DNA of 64,000 nucleotides from DATKXU01 sp035528905 (lineage in GTDB: Bacteria > Armatimonadota > UBA5829 > DTJY01): NCBI GenBank assembly GCA_035528905.1, contig DATKXU010000060.1, forward strand, positions 1 to 64,000, given 5' to 3'. Positions within the stretch are counted from its first letter, which is position 1; every line of letters starts with the position of its first letter. Position numbers and translations under genes: made by a program. The notes beneath the pieces were generated by a model. It made no database searches. It had not been told where the DNA came from and saw only the letters and a list, made by a program, of their open reading frames with translations. Shown here one piece after another: positions 17,051 to 25,580 of the stretch.

Positions 17051-17866
17051 TTAGATTTGCCACGACATTCCCGCCCTGGCGAGAACCACTCTCGATCCGA
17101 GCCGGTCTCGCAGGTATTCGTAAGCCGCCTTCCCGGTACAGTGGCAGCAAGCGATTGTCTTGATCCGCACTTTATCGAAGAACTCGGCAACCTCGGACAT
17201 TCTCTCCTCCGTGGCCCCGCCGAGATGCAAACCACCCAGCACTAGTTCCAGCTCATCCGTATTCGCGACACACATCGCCGTGAGCAAGTTGTTCTCCACG
17301 CCCCGATGGGCGCATCCGAGCAGAACCGAAGTCCCGGAATCCCCACGCAGAATAAGGCACTGTTCATCCTCAAACGTATCCAGTTCAACCCCCTCGTCGC
17401 CAGCGACGAGGAACTTGCTGGTCAACCGGTGTAGTCCCCCGCGCATAGGAATCTCGCCGCTCAGCATTATGCCCGGCAGTATTTCAACCGGTCGCCGGTT
17501 GAAGTGAAAACAGGCGGCATCTCCAGCAGATGCTGCGTCGGCAGGGATGCCAATGTATCTCAAGCCGTTCTCAGACCTGGCATACTTCGCCACAAAGACG
17601 GCTGGGTGCGCATAGTATTCCGCCGATGGGAGACACCGCATTGCCGCTCCCAGTCCACCGGCGTGGTCGTAATGGCCGTGGCTCAGAGCAATGGCCTTGA
17701 TCTCCGAAAGATGCGCCCCCAGGCTACCAAGGTTCTCAAGCCATGCATCCGTCTGCCCGGTATCGAACAAGACCGAGCCACTGCTTGACTCCACCAGAAT
17801 GCTCAACCCGTGCTCCGACCGGAGACTACCGAGAGCCAGATTGTCAACTACCAGAGTCACTCTCAC
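17051..17866 (-). CDS. Metallo-beta-lactamase fold hydrolase
   Basis: 271 residues. Di-metal motif SHGHYDHAGG (S62-G71) and later His ligands in GCAHRGVEN and LGGLHLGG...CCHCTG. It belongs to the subgroup often annotated as dihydropteroate-synthase-related (7,8-dihydropterin-methyl-ribofuranosylaminobenzene phosphate synthase-like). In bacteria it accompanies Mrp/NifX genes. The start overlaps the end of the Mrp gene (17844) by 23 bases. Substrate unknown. Confidence 0.82.
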   Translation of the reverse strand: MRVTLVVDNLALGSLRSEHGLSILVESSSGSVLFDTGQTDAWLENLGSLGAHLSEIKAIALSHGHYDHAGGLGAAMRCLPSAEYYAHPAVFVAKYARSENGLRYIGIPADAASAGDAACFHFNRRPVEILPGIMLSGEIPMRGGLHRLTSKFLVAGDEGVELDTFEDEQCLILRGDSGTSVLLGCAHRGVENNLLTAMCVANTDELELVLGGLHLGGATEERMSEVAEFFDKVRIKTIACCHCTGKAAYEYLRDRLGSRVVLARAGMSWQI

Positions 17867-18683
17867 CGCGGATATCGGCTTTCTTTGCCCAAGCAGCGCT
17901 TTCTATCAGATTTGCCATCTCCAGGCGCTTATCGTCAAACGGGTTTTCCGAATAGCTCTCAATCGAGCCCTCGTCGGCCAACCTGGAAATCTCCTGGTCA
18001 ATCGGTATGTCGAGAAGATAGGGAATGCCCATGCTTGCGGCAAGCTCTGCTCCGTTGGTGTTCCCAAAGGGATAAACCCTCTCTCCGCATGAAGGGCATA
18101 CAAGATGGGCCATATTTTGTACCAAACCCAAAACCGGCACACGCATCCTGCGGCACATATTGACCGCTTTCCGTACGACCATTGCCGACAGGTTTTGTGG
18201 AGATGTGACTATGACCACACAATCGAGCGGTAGGCTCTGCATCACAGTCAAAGGCGCGTCCGCTGTGCCGGGCGGTAAGTCAACCAGTAGGTAATCGAGT
18301 TCCCCCCACAAGACCTCCTCCCAGAATTGCTTTATCGTGTTTGAGATCAGGGGGCCGCGCCAGATAATCGCTTCGTCGGGACTTGGCAGGAACAGGTTGA
18401 TTGAAACCAGCCTGATCCCAGAGCCGGTCTCCGGCGGAATTATGCCTAGTTCGCAGGCGTCGGGTCGGGTGTTCACCCCGAAGATTTTCGGGATACTGGG
18501 GCCGGTGATGTCGGCGTCCAAGATTCCCGTCCTGCTGCCGGCTTTCTGGAAAGCGGTGGCGAGGAGCGCTGTCACAAGGGACTTGCCCACTCCTCCCTTG
18601 CCGCTCATAATTCCCACAACGTGAGAGATTCTCCTGGATTGCTGTGCAAGGGATGGTTGTTCATTTACTTCCGTGTTGCTCAC
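17844..18683 (-). CDS. Mrp/NBP35-type Fe-S cluster carrier ATPase
   Basis: 279 residues. Deviant Walker A SGKGGVGKS (27-35), switch LDADITGPS, Walker B LLVDLPPGTAD and a CPSCG pair near residue 206 that would bridge a cluster between subunits. The family assembles or transfers [4Fe-4S] clusters as a dimer. The N-terminal DUF59-like domain of classical Mrp is absent. Context (NifX-like, ferredoxin, MBL) supports a role in Fe-S handling. Confidence 0.9.
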   Translation of the reverse strand: MSNTEVNEQPSLAQQSRRISHVVGIMSGKGGVGKSLVTALLATAFQKAGSRTGILDADITGPSIPKIFGVNTRPDACELGIIPPETGSGIRLVSINLFLPSPDEAIIWRGPLISNTIKQFWEEVLWGELDYLLVDLPPGTADAPLTVMQSLPLDCVVIVTSPQNLSAMVVRKAVNMCRRMRVPVLGLVQNMAHLVCPSCGERVYPFGNTNGAELAASMGIPYLLDIPIDQEISRLADEGSIESYSENPFDDKRLEMANLIESAAWAKKADIRGESDSGS

Positions 18684-18692
18684 TTAAGCTCC

Positions 18693-19763
18693 TTAGTTAG
18701 TATCATGGTCTTGTTGTCGGACGACCCCACGCTCATTAGGTTGCTGTCTGTCTAGTCTTACGCCTGTCCTTTGCTTTTTCCGCCGCTGGGACGGCGCTCG
18801 CTGTATGCGCTTCTCGCCTTCATGCTCTGCGAGGCAATAGTAAGGGTCTGTGGCGGCGCCAATGGATATTACCAGGCCCTTCGACATAAGTCGTCGCAAA
18901 TGTTTGACCGCCTCATGTAAGTGCAGGTTAGTCCCTGCCGTGATGTCGAGAAGCTTACATGGCCGTCTGCCAAGGAGATCTAGCAGCGCATCCTCAGCAG
19001 ATTCGCAGGCATGATCAGCCTTGGTTGTTATTGGGCCCGGCGCTATTACCTCCGAGCAAGGGCCGAGTATCTCGCATGCTTTGGATAACAGGGCATCTGA
19101 TACGGGAAGAGCCTCGCCTGAACGAGAGGGCCGCTCGACCGTGTTGATCTGAACCTTGTCCGGCTGCATCCGGTCAATGATCCTTCGCATTGCTTCCAGT
19201 TCTGCTTCGGAATCATTCAAGTTCTGGACAAGCATGACCTCAAGCCAAAACTCCCCGGCGAACTCCTGCCGCGCACGCTCAAGCCCCTCAATTACCTCGT
19301 GAAAACGGATTCCGTCAGCCGGTCGGTTGACCAGGGAGAATACTTCTTCGGTCCCAGCGTCAAGCGACGGCAGAAGCAAGTCAGCGCACGACACCGCGGC
19401 CCGCACCGCCGGTTCCGAAAGCAATGATCCATTCGTAATCACTGCAATCGGTATGTCGGTCAGGAGCGACGCTTTTCCGACCATCTCATCAAGCTCTGAG
19501 TTCAGCGTAGGCTCTCCGGACCCGCTGAAGGTGATGTAGTCGGCAGTATGACCATCCGCCAGCCATTTTTGCAACTCTCGGATAACATCATCCGTCCTGA
19601 TCAACACTTGGGGCTTGCTCGTAAGTCTGGTAGTCCTGCCTAGCTGGCAGTAGATACAATCGTAACTGCAGACTTTGTAAGGCACGATATCCACGCCGAG
19701 TGAGCGTCCCAGCCTTCGAGACGGCACAGGGCCGTATAGGTGTTTGAATCGCTTAGCTTGCAT
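18693..19763 (-). CDS. Radical SAM protein
   Basis: 356 residues. The cluster motif CSYDCIYCQ (C32, C36, C39) binds the [4Fe-4S] cluster with SAM; ITFSGSGEPTL is the glycine-rich SAM motif. The first 240 residues match the 'LYGPVPSRRLGRSLG' family found near Mrp and NifX genes. A C-terminal winged-helix-like part (CKLLDITAGTNLHLHEAVKHLRRL) follows, then a basic tail. Substrate unknown. It overlaps the next upstream fragment by 11 bases. Confidence 0.85.
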   Translation of the reverse strand: MQAKRFKHLYGPVPSRRLGRSLGVDIVPYKVCSYDCIYCQLGRTTRLTSKPQVLIRTDDVIRELQKWLADGHTADYITFSGSGEPTLNSELDEMVGKASLLTDIPIAVITNGSLLSEPAVRAAVSCADLLLPSLDAGTEEVFSLVNRPADGIRFHEVIEGLERARQEFAGEFWLEVMLVQNLNDSEAELEAMRRIIDRMQPDKVQINTVERPSRSGEALPVSDALLSKACEILGPCSEVIAPGPITTKADHACESAEDALLDLLGRRPCKLLDITAGTNLHLHEAVKHLRRLMSKGLVISIGAATDPYYCLAEHEGEKRIQRAPSQRRKKQRTGVRLDRQQPNERGVVRQQDHDTN

Positions 19764-20052
19764 ATACGCCTCTGTTCAAGGGCACAGGTTCGGAGAGCAG
19801 TTTGTTCCTGATTATCCAAAGCAGGACTCTGAGCCGATGCTTCTTTATCGCCGGGCTTGCGCTCCCGATCATCCAGCAGTTCTTGCCACAACATGCAACG
19901 GACTGCCGCAGCTTGTCCGCACCCGAACCGGTCCAGATATCATCGAATGTGCACTCCTTGATACTGCCCATACTGAGTTCCAGGGCATTGCATGGACGCA
20001 CTTCCCCAAATGGGTCTACCAGAAAGATACGCGTTTCCATTTTCGGCTCCAT
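19753..20052 (-). pseudogene. Radical SAM/SPASM protein, C-terminal fragment
   Basis: 99 codons matching only the C-terminal SPASM-like region of radical SAM enzymes (VDPFGEVRPCNALELSMGSI, then CTFDDIWTG, CCGKNCWMIGSASPAIKKHR). The catalytic core with CxxxCxxC is absent, so it cannot act as a radical SAM enzyme. It begins with ATG three bases after the thioredoxin stop. Either a truncated relic or a stand-alone auxiliary-cluster protein. Confidence 0.65.
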
Positions 20053-20054
20053 TT

Positions 20055-20591
20055 TTAGTGCTCCAGTGCCTTGTCCAACCTGGCCGCGAGGACGTTCTTG
20101 GATTCGACTCCGACGGCACGATCAACCGGCTCGCCACCCTTGAATAGAATCAGCGTCGGTATTCCGTAAATGCTGTACCGCGCCGCAAGCTGTTGGTTCT
20201 CATCCGTGTTCACCTTGACTATCTTCACCTTACCGGCGTAGTCTGCCGCGAGCTGGTCGAGTATCGGCGCCACCATCCGGCATGGCGCGCACCACGGCGC
20301 CCAGAAATCAACCAAAACGGGCTCTTTGGACTGCAGTACCTCACGGTCAAAGCTTGCTGTCGATACTGCTACTGTACTACTCATCCTTTCTGCTCCTTTC
20401 GGTTCGGTATCGCCATCTTCCGGGGCTGCGACTGGTGCGATTTCGTCTGAGACTTTGGGGGTGCAGGCCGGGTTTTCGGATGTTGTCACGTAGTGCAGAA
20501 CCACGAGAAACCCCGCTACCGTTAGCAAAACCAATATATACTTGGATCTGCCTCTGAGAGAGCTGCGGAGGTAGTTTGCTGTATCTAGCAT
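20055..20591 (-). CDS. Membrane-anchored thioredoxin (CAPC) with a second internal start
   Basis: 178 residues. One membrane helix (about 18-34), a linker, then a thioredoxin domain (75-178) with WAPWCAPCR (C101, C104) in place of the usual CGPC, and the cis-proline in YGIPTLILF. An in-frame ATG at 20384 (M70) is preceded by GAAAGGAGCAGAAAGG, a strong ribosome-binding site. A soluble cytoplasmic 109-residue thioredoxin could therefore be made from the same gene. Overlaps the thioesterase stop by seven bases. Confidence 0.85.
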   Translation of the reverse strand: MLDTANYLRSSLRGRSKYILVLLTVAGFLVVLHYVTTSENPACTPKVSDEIAPVAAPEDGDTEPKGAERMSSTVAVSTASFDREVLQSKEPVLVDFWAPWCAPCRMVAPILDQLAADYAGKVKIVKVNTDENQQLAARYSIYGIPTLILFKGGEPVDRAVGVESKNVLAARLDKALEH

Positions 20592-21028
20592 TCGCGTTTC
20601 TCACCCGCTTTCTGTCTTGCCTTATCCCCCAGAAACTTGGCCTCGGCTGATGCTTTCTGCTTGTTATCCTGCATAATCGAGGCTTTGAGTTCATAGAATC
20701 GTCCACGCTGCCTGACGAGGCAGGCCGAGACGGTCAGCTTCCTGTTGACCAGAACCGGCTCTGAAAATCTGATGTTCAAGCGAGCGGTCAGAGCCTCTAT
20801 TCCATCGCTGAAAAGGCAATTCGTCACGGCAGAGTCAAGTAAGGTAGAGACAATCCCTCCCTGGACGATTCCGGGGTAGCCCTGGTATTCCTCGCCCAGA
20901 ACGCACTCGGTGCTGACTCTGTGCTTTCCTATGGCTCGAAACTTCAGGCCTAAGCCGTGCTGGTTCTGGGTTCCGCAGGCAAAACAGCGTGCGTGTACAA
21001 ACTCCCCACTTGGATGCATTGCTCTCAT
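20585..21028 (-). CDS. Hotdog-fold thioesterase (PaaI-like)
   Basis: 147 residues. N-terminal CFACGTQNQHGLGLKF and the core GYPGIVQGGIVSTLLDSAV give the hotdog-fold thioesterase family, which cleaves acyl-CoA thioesters; the Asp in LLDSA and the GG before it are the usual active-site area. The start ATG overlaps the stop of the MinD-like gene (ATGA, 21025-21028). Substrate unknown. Confidence 0.8.
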   Translation of the reverse strand: MRAMHPSGEFVHARCFACGTQNQHGLGLKFRAIGKHRVSTECVLGEEYQGYPGIVQGGIVSTLLDSAVTNCLFSDGIEALTARLNIRFSEPVLVNRKLTVSACLVRQRGRFYELKASIMQDNKQKASAEAKFLGDKARQKAGEKREC

Positions 21029-21897
21029 ACCAGTAGATCTCTGGTTCTTTCCCAGGCCTGTCTCACCGCCGAAGCAGCCGGGCCGTCGGAAAACTCCACA
21101 AGTGGCTTGCCGGCTGCTATCGCATGAGTCGCCGTTTCGTCGAAGGGCATTTCCCCCGCCACTGGAATAGAGTGCTTCTCGCAGAAGTCGCGTATCCGCC
21201 GGCTGTTATCGGGATTCAAGTCCCACTTGTTTATAATCACCGCCGTCCGAAGCCTGAAATGCTCAGTCAGTTGAACCACTCGCTGCATGTCATGTATCCC
21301 TGAGAGGGTTGGTTCTGTCACTATGAGTGCAAGATCAACATCGGTCAGTGCCGCCGTGGCCGTGCAGCCTATCCCCGGCGGGCCATCAACAAGTACGAGG
21401 CCTCTGTCATCTCGAAGAGCAATGTCCTCCGCCTGTTGCCGCACAACGGTTACCAGCCGGCCTGAACTCTCTCCTCCCGGCATGAGCTTTGCGTGCGCCA
21501 TTGGACCGTATGCGGTGTCAGAGAGAAAGTATTCGCCGCTCTTTACGGTTTCCAGCGTCAGGGCATGCGCGGGGCAGACCAAAGTGCATAGGCCGCAGCC
21601 CTCGCAAGCAAAGCGGTTCACTTCCTCAACCGTGATTGCGTCGAACCTGCACCTGAGCTCGCAATTTCCGCAGCCTATGCATTTGCTATCATCCCGAACG
21701 GCGACTTTAGCCCCGTAAAAGTCGTGCCTCTCCTCGATTCTGGGCTGAAGGAGCAGGTGCAGGTTCGCGGCATCCACGTCGCAATCCGCAAGCACCTTGT
21801 CCTTCGCCAGAACTGCGAACGACCCCAGAACGGTCGTCTTGCCAGTCCCGCCTTTCCCGCTCACGACGGTTAGCTGTTTTAGTCCATTCAATTGCAA
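21025..21897 (-). CDS. MinD/ParA-type ATPase with embedded 2x[4Fe-4S] ferredoxin domain (1)
   Basis: 290 residues starting at TTG. Walker A SGKGGTGKTT (13-22), switch ADCDVDAANLHLL, then an insertion of two cluster motifs, CIGCGNCELRC and CEGCGLCTLVC (about 64-110), and Walker B LVLVDGPPGIGC. Homologue of the paired ATPases next to NifX-like genes in anaerobes; suggested to load Fe-S or metal cofactors. It pairs with the similar gene at 22211, suggesting a heterodimer. Confidence 0.88.
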   Translation of the reverse strand: MQLNGLKQLTVVSGKGGTGKTTVLGSFAVLAKDKVLADCDVDAANLHLLLQPRIEERHDFYGAKVAVRDDSKCIGCGNCELRCRFDAITVEEVNRFACEGCGLCTLVCPAHALTLETVKSGEYFLSDTAYGPMAHAKLMPGGESSGRLVTVVRQQAEDIALRDDRGLVLVDGPPGIGCTATAALTDVDLALIVTEPTLSGIHDMQRVVQLTEHFRLRTAVIINKWDLNPDNSRRIRDFCEKHSIPVAGEMPFDETATHAIAAGKPLVEFSDGPAASAVRQAWERTRDLLV

Positions 21898-21972
21898 GTG
21901 AGCACTCCGTACCTTGAAGGCATGCCTCTTCCCACCATAGGGGAGGCAGGCGCAGGTATTGGGCGGAACAGA

Positions 21973-22224
21973 TCACCATCTACCTCTGCCGCGGCCACGG
22001 CCCATGCCGCGTCCCATTCCGCCGCCCCGGCCTCCAAGAGGCCTTGCACCGGGATAGGCGGAGCCCGTCCACAGATTGCGGAGCCAGCTCACCAGATTGA
22101 ACGCATTAGGGCCATATGCAGGATTGGTCTGCCCGGGAGTCGGATTCGGCTGAACGCAGAAACCCCTCCCACCGCCGGTCATTGGTCCCTGGCCTGCAGG
22201 TCCTGTGCCATCAAACCCTGGCAT
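21973..22224 (-). CDS. Gly-rich DUF5320-like protein
   Basis: 83 residues from ATG 22224 (GGAGGTGATGAGT upstream). The start MPGFDGTGPAGQGPMTGGGR is the DUF5320-type N-terminus. It ends in a Gly/Met/Arg-rich run (GGRGGGMGRGMGRGRGRGRW). Such proteins are always near NifX/MinD genes; function unknown. It overlaps the 3' end of the MinD-like gene at 22211 by 14 bases and lies between the two ATPase genes. Confidence 0.75.
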   Translation of the reverse strand: MPGFDGTGPAGQGPMTGGGRGFCVQPNPTPGQTNPAYGPNAFNLVSWLRNLWTGSAYPGARPLGGRGGGMGRGMGRGRGRGRW

Positions 22225-23113
22225 ACTCATCACCTCCAGTCGGCGTGCTGATATTCTGAACAATCGCGTCGTAGGTGTTCAGGAACGGATCTTTCCATTC
22301 AGGCATTGCGGCTGTCAGCGTAATGCCTCTGGAATACGCCTCGGCGACTTTCCTGATCTCTGGAATCCTGAGGAGCAGGGGGATATCCTGCTGCCGACAG
22401 TACTCCTGGATTCCGGGATCCGTCGGGCCGTCGCGGTTGACGATGATGCCACAAGGCACGCTCAATGCTTTGCATGTATCCACTGCCGCCCTCAGATCGC
22501 TGAGCCCGAACGGGGTCGGCTCTGTGACCAGAATGCAGTAGTCCGATGCCTCGATGGTTCCCTGCATGGGGCAGGCGGTTCCGGGTGGAGCATCCAAAAT
22601 GCTAATCATTCCGGGGTCGATGTACTCTTTCGTGGCCTTGATAACCGGCCCGCTCCTCTGCACTCCGACATTGGCCTTCCCCATGTGGAAACGTATCCCT
22701 TCATCCGTGCGGCCGCTGGATGCAACGCCTATCTGACGAGTCTCCTCATCTATAGCCAACCTGGGACATGCGTAGATGCAAGCCCCGCAGCCGCAGCACA
22801 GCTCCGGGAAAGTCAATATCGCGTCCCGTATGACAGCGATGGCGCTGAACTGACACACCTGCGCGCAGATGCCGCATCTGTCGCATTTCAACTTGTCTAC
22901 GCGCGGGATCAGAATCGAGACGCTCTCCGTGCGGTCAATCATAGGTCTGAGCAGCAGGTGCGCGTTCGGCTCCTCGACATCGCAATCGAGGAGCTGGACT
23001 TTGCCGGGATACTGATCGTTCAGCGCCAAAGCAAGGCTGGTCGCTATCAGCGTCTTGCCGGTTCCGCCTTTACCTGCCGCTACTGCTATTGTGGGAGTAT
23101 ACGGTTCCCTCAT
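22211..23113 (-). CDS. MinD/ParA-type ATPase with embedded 2x[4Fe-4S] ferredoxin domain (2)
   Basis: 300 residues. Walker A AGKGGTGKT (13-21), switch LDCDVEEPNAHLL, cluster motifs CDRCGICAQVC and CCGCGACIYAC (about 75-120), Walker B ISILDAPPGTACP. Paralogue of 21025, with different loops; the pair likely works together with the NifX-like protein at 23138. The long open frame on the opposite strand (22205-23617) is a composition shadow. Confidence 0.88.
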   Translation of the reverse strand: MREPYTPTIAVAAGKGGTGKTLIATSLALALNDQYPGKVQLLDCDVEEPNAHLLLRPMIDRTESVSILIPRVDKLKCDRCGICAQVCQFSAIAVIRDAILTFPELCCGCGACIYACPRLAIDEETRQIGVASSGRTDEGIRFHMGKANVGVQRSGPVIKATKEYIDPGMISILDAPPGTACPMQGTIEASDYCILVTEPTPFGLSDLRAAVDTCKALSVPCGIIVNRDGPTDPGIQEYCRQQDIPLLLRIPEIRKVAEAYSRGITLTAAMPEWKDPFLNTYDAIVQNISTPTGGDEYARV

Positions 23114-23137
23114 GACAAATCCAGTCTACGGGTAAGA

Positions 23138-23635
23138 CTAACGTCCACCACGCCCGCGGCCCATTCCGCCGCCGCGGCCCATCCCTCGGCCTCCACCCAT
23201 ACCGCCTCCGCCGCCCATACCCGGCCCAAAGCCCTGGGCGGGACCTGCGCCGGGCGTCGGCCCTGCTCCTTGCCCCATACCGTAGTGTGCCTGGACGCTC
23301 GGGCCTCCAACAGGCTGGAGTGCGCCGGTCTTCAATGCCTCAATCGCCTGTCGGACGGTCCCGCCGGCCCAGGTGTAGACCTGTATGCCGCCGGCATTCA
23401 AGGCCTGAAATGCGTTCGGGCCGAAGTTGCCCGCGATGACCGCCTCCACACCCTTGCTTGCGACGATCTGAGCGGCCATGATGCCTGCTCCCTGCCCCTG
23501 TGCTGCCGCCGGGTTCGGCACGGCCTCAAACTCGAGGGTGTCGGTGTCTACTATGAGGAAGTAGGCGCATCGTCCGAAACGAGGATCCCCCATGGAATCG
23601 AGGTTGTTTCCTGTTGAGCATACTGCAGCTTTCAT
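23138..23635 (-). CDS. NifX-like protein with Gly/Met-rich tail
   Basis: 165 residues. Residues 1-115 form the NifX/NifB-C domain (MKAAVCSTGNNLDSMGDPRFGRC, VEAVIAGNFGPNAFQALN). The last 50 are low-complexity Gly/Met/Arg (GGGGGMGGGRGMGRGG) like the tail of the 21973 protein. First enzyme-type gene of the cluster after the regulator and DUF5320 gene. Cysteines 6 and 23 may bind a cluster. Confidence 0.83.
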   Translation of the reverse strand: MKAAVCSTGNNLDSMGDPRFGRCAYFLIVDTDTLEFEAVPNPAAAQGQGAGIMAAQIVASKGVEAVIAGNFGPNAFQALNAGGIQVYTWAGGTVRQAIEALKTGALQPVGGPSVQAHYGMGQGAGPTPGAGPAQGFGPGMGGGGGMGGGRGMGRGGGMGRGRGGR

Positions 23636-23745
23636 ATCGCTATCCCTCCTGGTTTGAAAAATGCCCGCCCTGCCGCAGCCGGGGCCGTTTGAGTAGTTTC
23701 CGGAAGACTGACGAATCTCAGCCTTCGCCGCAGGGCGGGAACGGA

Positions 23746-24021
23746 CTACTCTTTTTCCAGCTCTTCGATCTCAGCCTTGACCGCATCAATCTGCTGCTGG
23801 AGCAGCGCAGCCTGGTTCTTCAGCACGGTGAGCTGATCGAAACCGGCGGGCTGCACGCCCTGCCCTGCCTGCTGCATCTGCGGCGTGGGCCACTGGCCGC
23901 TTAGCAGGAACTGAGCACACGGACCCAGTCCGCTGGGGCTTCGGCCAACCCATCCCGGGCTGTAGCCGAACCGCATCCAGCCGGGAAGCCCGGTTGCGTA
24001 GTACATGTTCCTGTGTCGCAT
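23746..24021 (-). CDS. DUF5320-like protein with C-terminal coiled coil
   Basis: 91 residues. The N-terminal MRHRNMYYATGLPGWMRFG and the Gly/Pro-rich middle lead to a predicted coiled coil (FDQLTVLKNQAALLQQQIDAVKAEIEELEKE shortened here as residues 60-91). Family members accompany PadR regulators and NifX genes. Upstream site AGGAGGTGCAAG. Possibly a scaffold; function unknown. Confidence 0.72.
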   Translation of the reverse strand: MRHRNMYYATGLPGWMRFGYSPGWVGRSPSGLGPCAQFLLSGQWPTPQMQQAGQGVQPAGFDQLTVLKNQAALLQQQIDAVKAEIEELEKE

Positions 24022-24145
24022 TCTTGCACCTCCTATCTACGCGCGCATCGATGTGTTTCTCAGCTAAGTGTGAATTACATCTAACACAGCGCAAAAAATT
24101 TTACGTGTGTGCGATTACAGATCGGCCAGGTTATAGAACGTAAGA

Positions 24146-24538
24146 TCAACGCTCAGCCTGTGCTGCAGGTGATGAAGGTTCTTGAGTCAATCGAAACTCC
24201 CCTAGGAACCTGTCCATTTCCTGCCGGCGCTTCTCAATCAGCTGCGCCCATTCCATCAGGTGCGTCTGGCCTTCCTTTGTAAGCGAGTAACATCTCCTCG
24301 CCGGCCCCGGGCCGACTGTATCCCAGGTCGAAGTCACCATTCCCGCGCTTTCGAGTTGCCGCAGAATCCTATAAACCGCGCCAGCCTCGATCTCCGAATC
24401 CGTCATCGCCAGCCTTTGGACGTGATGGGCTAGATCGTACCCATGGACGCCCGGATGCTGTTTGATCGCGAGAATAACGACGGGCTCTATCAACCTGGAT
24501 AGTTTTCCCATGCTGCACGAGCACGGCGGACCACCCAT
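24146..24538 (-). CDS. PadR-family transcriptional regulator
   Basis: 130 residues. Winged helix with the PadR pattern (LAIKQHPGVHGYDLA, EAGAVYRILRQLESAGMV, GPARRCYSLTKEGQTHL) and a C-terminal dimerisation helix. The N-terminal PPCSCSMG (two cysteines) is common in the PadR subgroup next to NifX/DUF5320 genes and could sense metal or redox state. It is the first gene behind the promoter at 24602-24630 and presumably represses its own cluster. Confidence 0.87.
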   Translation of the reverse strand: MGGPPCSCSMGKLSRLIEPVVILAIKQHPGVHGYDLAHHVQRLAMTDSEIEAGAVYRILRQLESAGMVTSTWDTVGPGPARRCYSLTKEGQTHLMEWAQLIEKRRQEMDRFLGEFRLTQEPSSPAAQAER

Positions 24539-24601
24539 ACCGTGCCGGCGACAGTATTGTCTTCGCAGTGTAGGTCACCCCTAAGTGTATGTTCCATCTA
24601 T

Positions 24602-24630
24602 ACTATACAACCGGTGGATATTTTTGTCAA
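24602..24630 (-). promoter_or_regulatory. Promoter and candidate PadR operator of the Fe-S cluster operon
   Basis: Minus strand: TTGACA (24625-24630), 17-bp spacer, TATAGT (24602-24607). The heptamer CCGGTTG occurs twice as a direct repeat, just upstream of and within the spacer, and AT-rich dyads overlap the -10. This is where an autoregulating PadR protein would bind. Drives 24538 leftwards. Confidence 0.65.
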
Positions 24631-24705
24631 CCGGGGGCAGGAGATTTTTTTGCGGAGATTTCTCTATCCTGACTGACCTCACCTGAGACCCGAGATCGGC
24701 CAGCA

Positions 24706-25580
24706 GGACAAGATGGCACAGCGCGTCTGCACCCGAACTGCTTGCTCCAGTATGCCAGGTATGGTGTGTGGAACGTGCGAGGCAAGAACCAGCGTTGGAA
24801 GCCCCCGTCCGGGTGGATTATCGTCGAGAACGCACATCAGGCGTTGATAACGGAGGACGAAGCCAAAAGGGTAATCGAGGTTCGCAAAAGCATTCACCGT
24901 AAAGGGTTGCAGGCTGCTTCCAACAGGAGCAGAAGCTCTTCATATTTGCTCAGCGGGGGCTCGTTTGTCTGCGGACGTTGCGGGAGCCACATGATGGGGT
25001 ATCGGCGGAGTGGAGAGGGCACATACTATATCTGTGGTAGTCAGCCTTATCGAAAAGGTATGGGATGTGGGCCGGGGGTGTATGTACCGCAGCAGGGCTT
25101 GGAACAGGAGGTTATCGCTGGTCTCCGCGAGCTGGTCGGTATCTGTGCCGACCCGAACGGCTTTACCCGTCAGGTGAATGAGGAGCTTCGGCGGCTTTGG
25201 GAAGAATCGGTGGGCTACAACCCGACCGATGGAGAGCAGTTGGAGCGGATTGAGGCCAAACTCGCCAACATCCGCCGGGCGATTGAGGACGGGCTGGCGG
25301 ACACGACCTGGGCGAACAGCCGTTTGCGGGAACTCTCAGCCGAACGGGATGGGCTGATTTTGGCTAGTCAGGCGTTGGGCCGGCCTCCTCAGATAGACCG
25401 CGACACGGCGATGGCGTACAGGGCGCAGGCGGACAAGATTATGGGAACGGGGACGTATGCGGAGAAGAAGCAGCTGATCAGGTCATGTGTAGACAGAATA
25501 ACAATAGCTCCGGATACCTTGGAAGTCGAAATCCAATACAAGGTACCCGAAGCCATTGGTGCATTAAGTGGGAGCGGGGG
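24706..25580 (+). pseudogene. Large serine recombinase, C-terminal half (copy B, island 1)
   Basis: From about 24728 the frame encodes LHPNCLLQYARYGVWNVRG..., then the recombinase zinc ribbon (CGRCGSHMM...YICGSQ...GMGC), coiled coil and C-terminal region, clearly homologous to residues about 280-555 of the intact enzyme at 62023. The catalytic domain is missing, upstream homology decays with a one-base shift, and one extra base just before the core at 25568 shifts the end. It is therefore dead. It is the remnant integrase of island 1. Confidence 0.88.
25568..25580 (+). repeat. Attachment core, copy 2 (junction of islands 1 and 2)
   Basis: GTGGGAGCGGGGG, identical to the cores at 2943 and 63679. 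What follows resembles the sequence after copy 1, with GGTCAGGCGGTAT at 25621-25633, 40 bases past the core (42 in copy 1). Confidence 0.8.

Larger units (their letters stand above)
2943..25580. mobile_element. Integrated island 1 (metal and Fe-S cargo), immobile
   Basis: Bounded by two copies of the 13-bp core (2943-2955 and 25568-25580). Its own recombinase (24706-25580) is at the right end but lacks the catalytic domain and carries a one-base shift near the core. The left end encodes VLAAWMVRRYRLAKNGR, matching the left end of island 2. Cargo is mostly metal transport and Fe-S/redox genes on the minus strand, with several pseudogenes. That 2.9-25.6 kb entered as one unit is inferred from the borders. 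Confidence 0.6.

Noticed and set aside
22205..23617. 470-codon plus-strand open frame
   Set aside because: Antisense to the MinD-like and NifX-like genes, which have clear domain motifs; no domain in the plus frame. GC-rich third positions keep it open.
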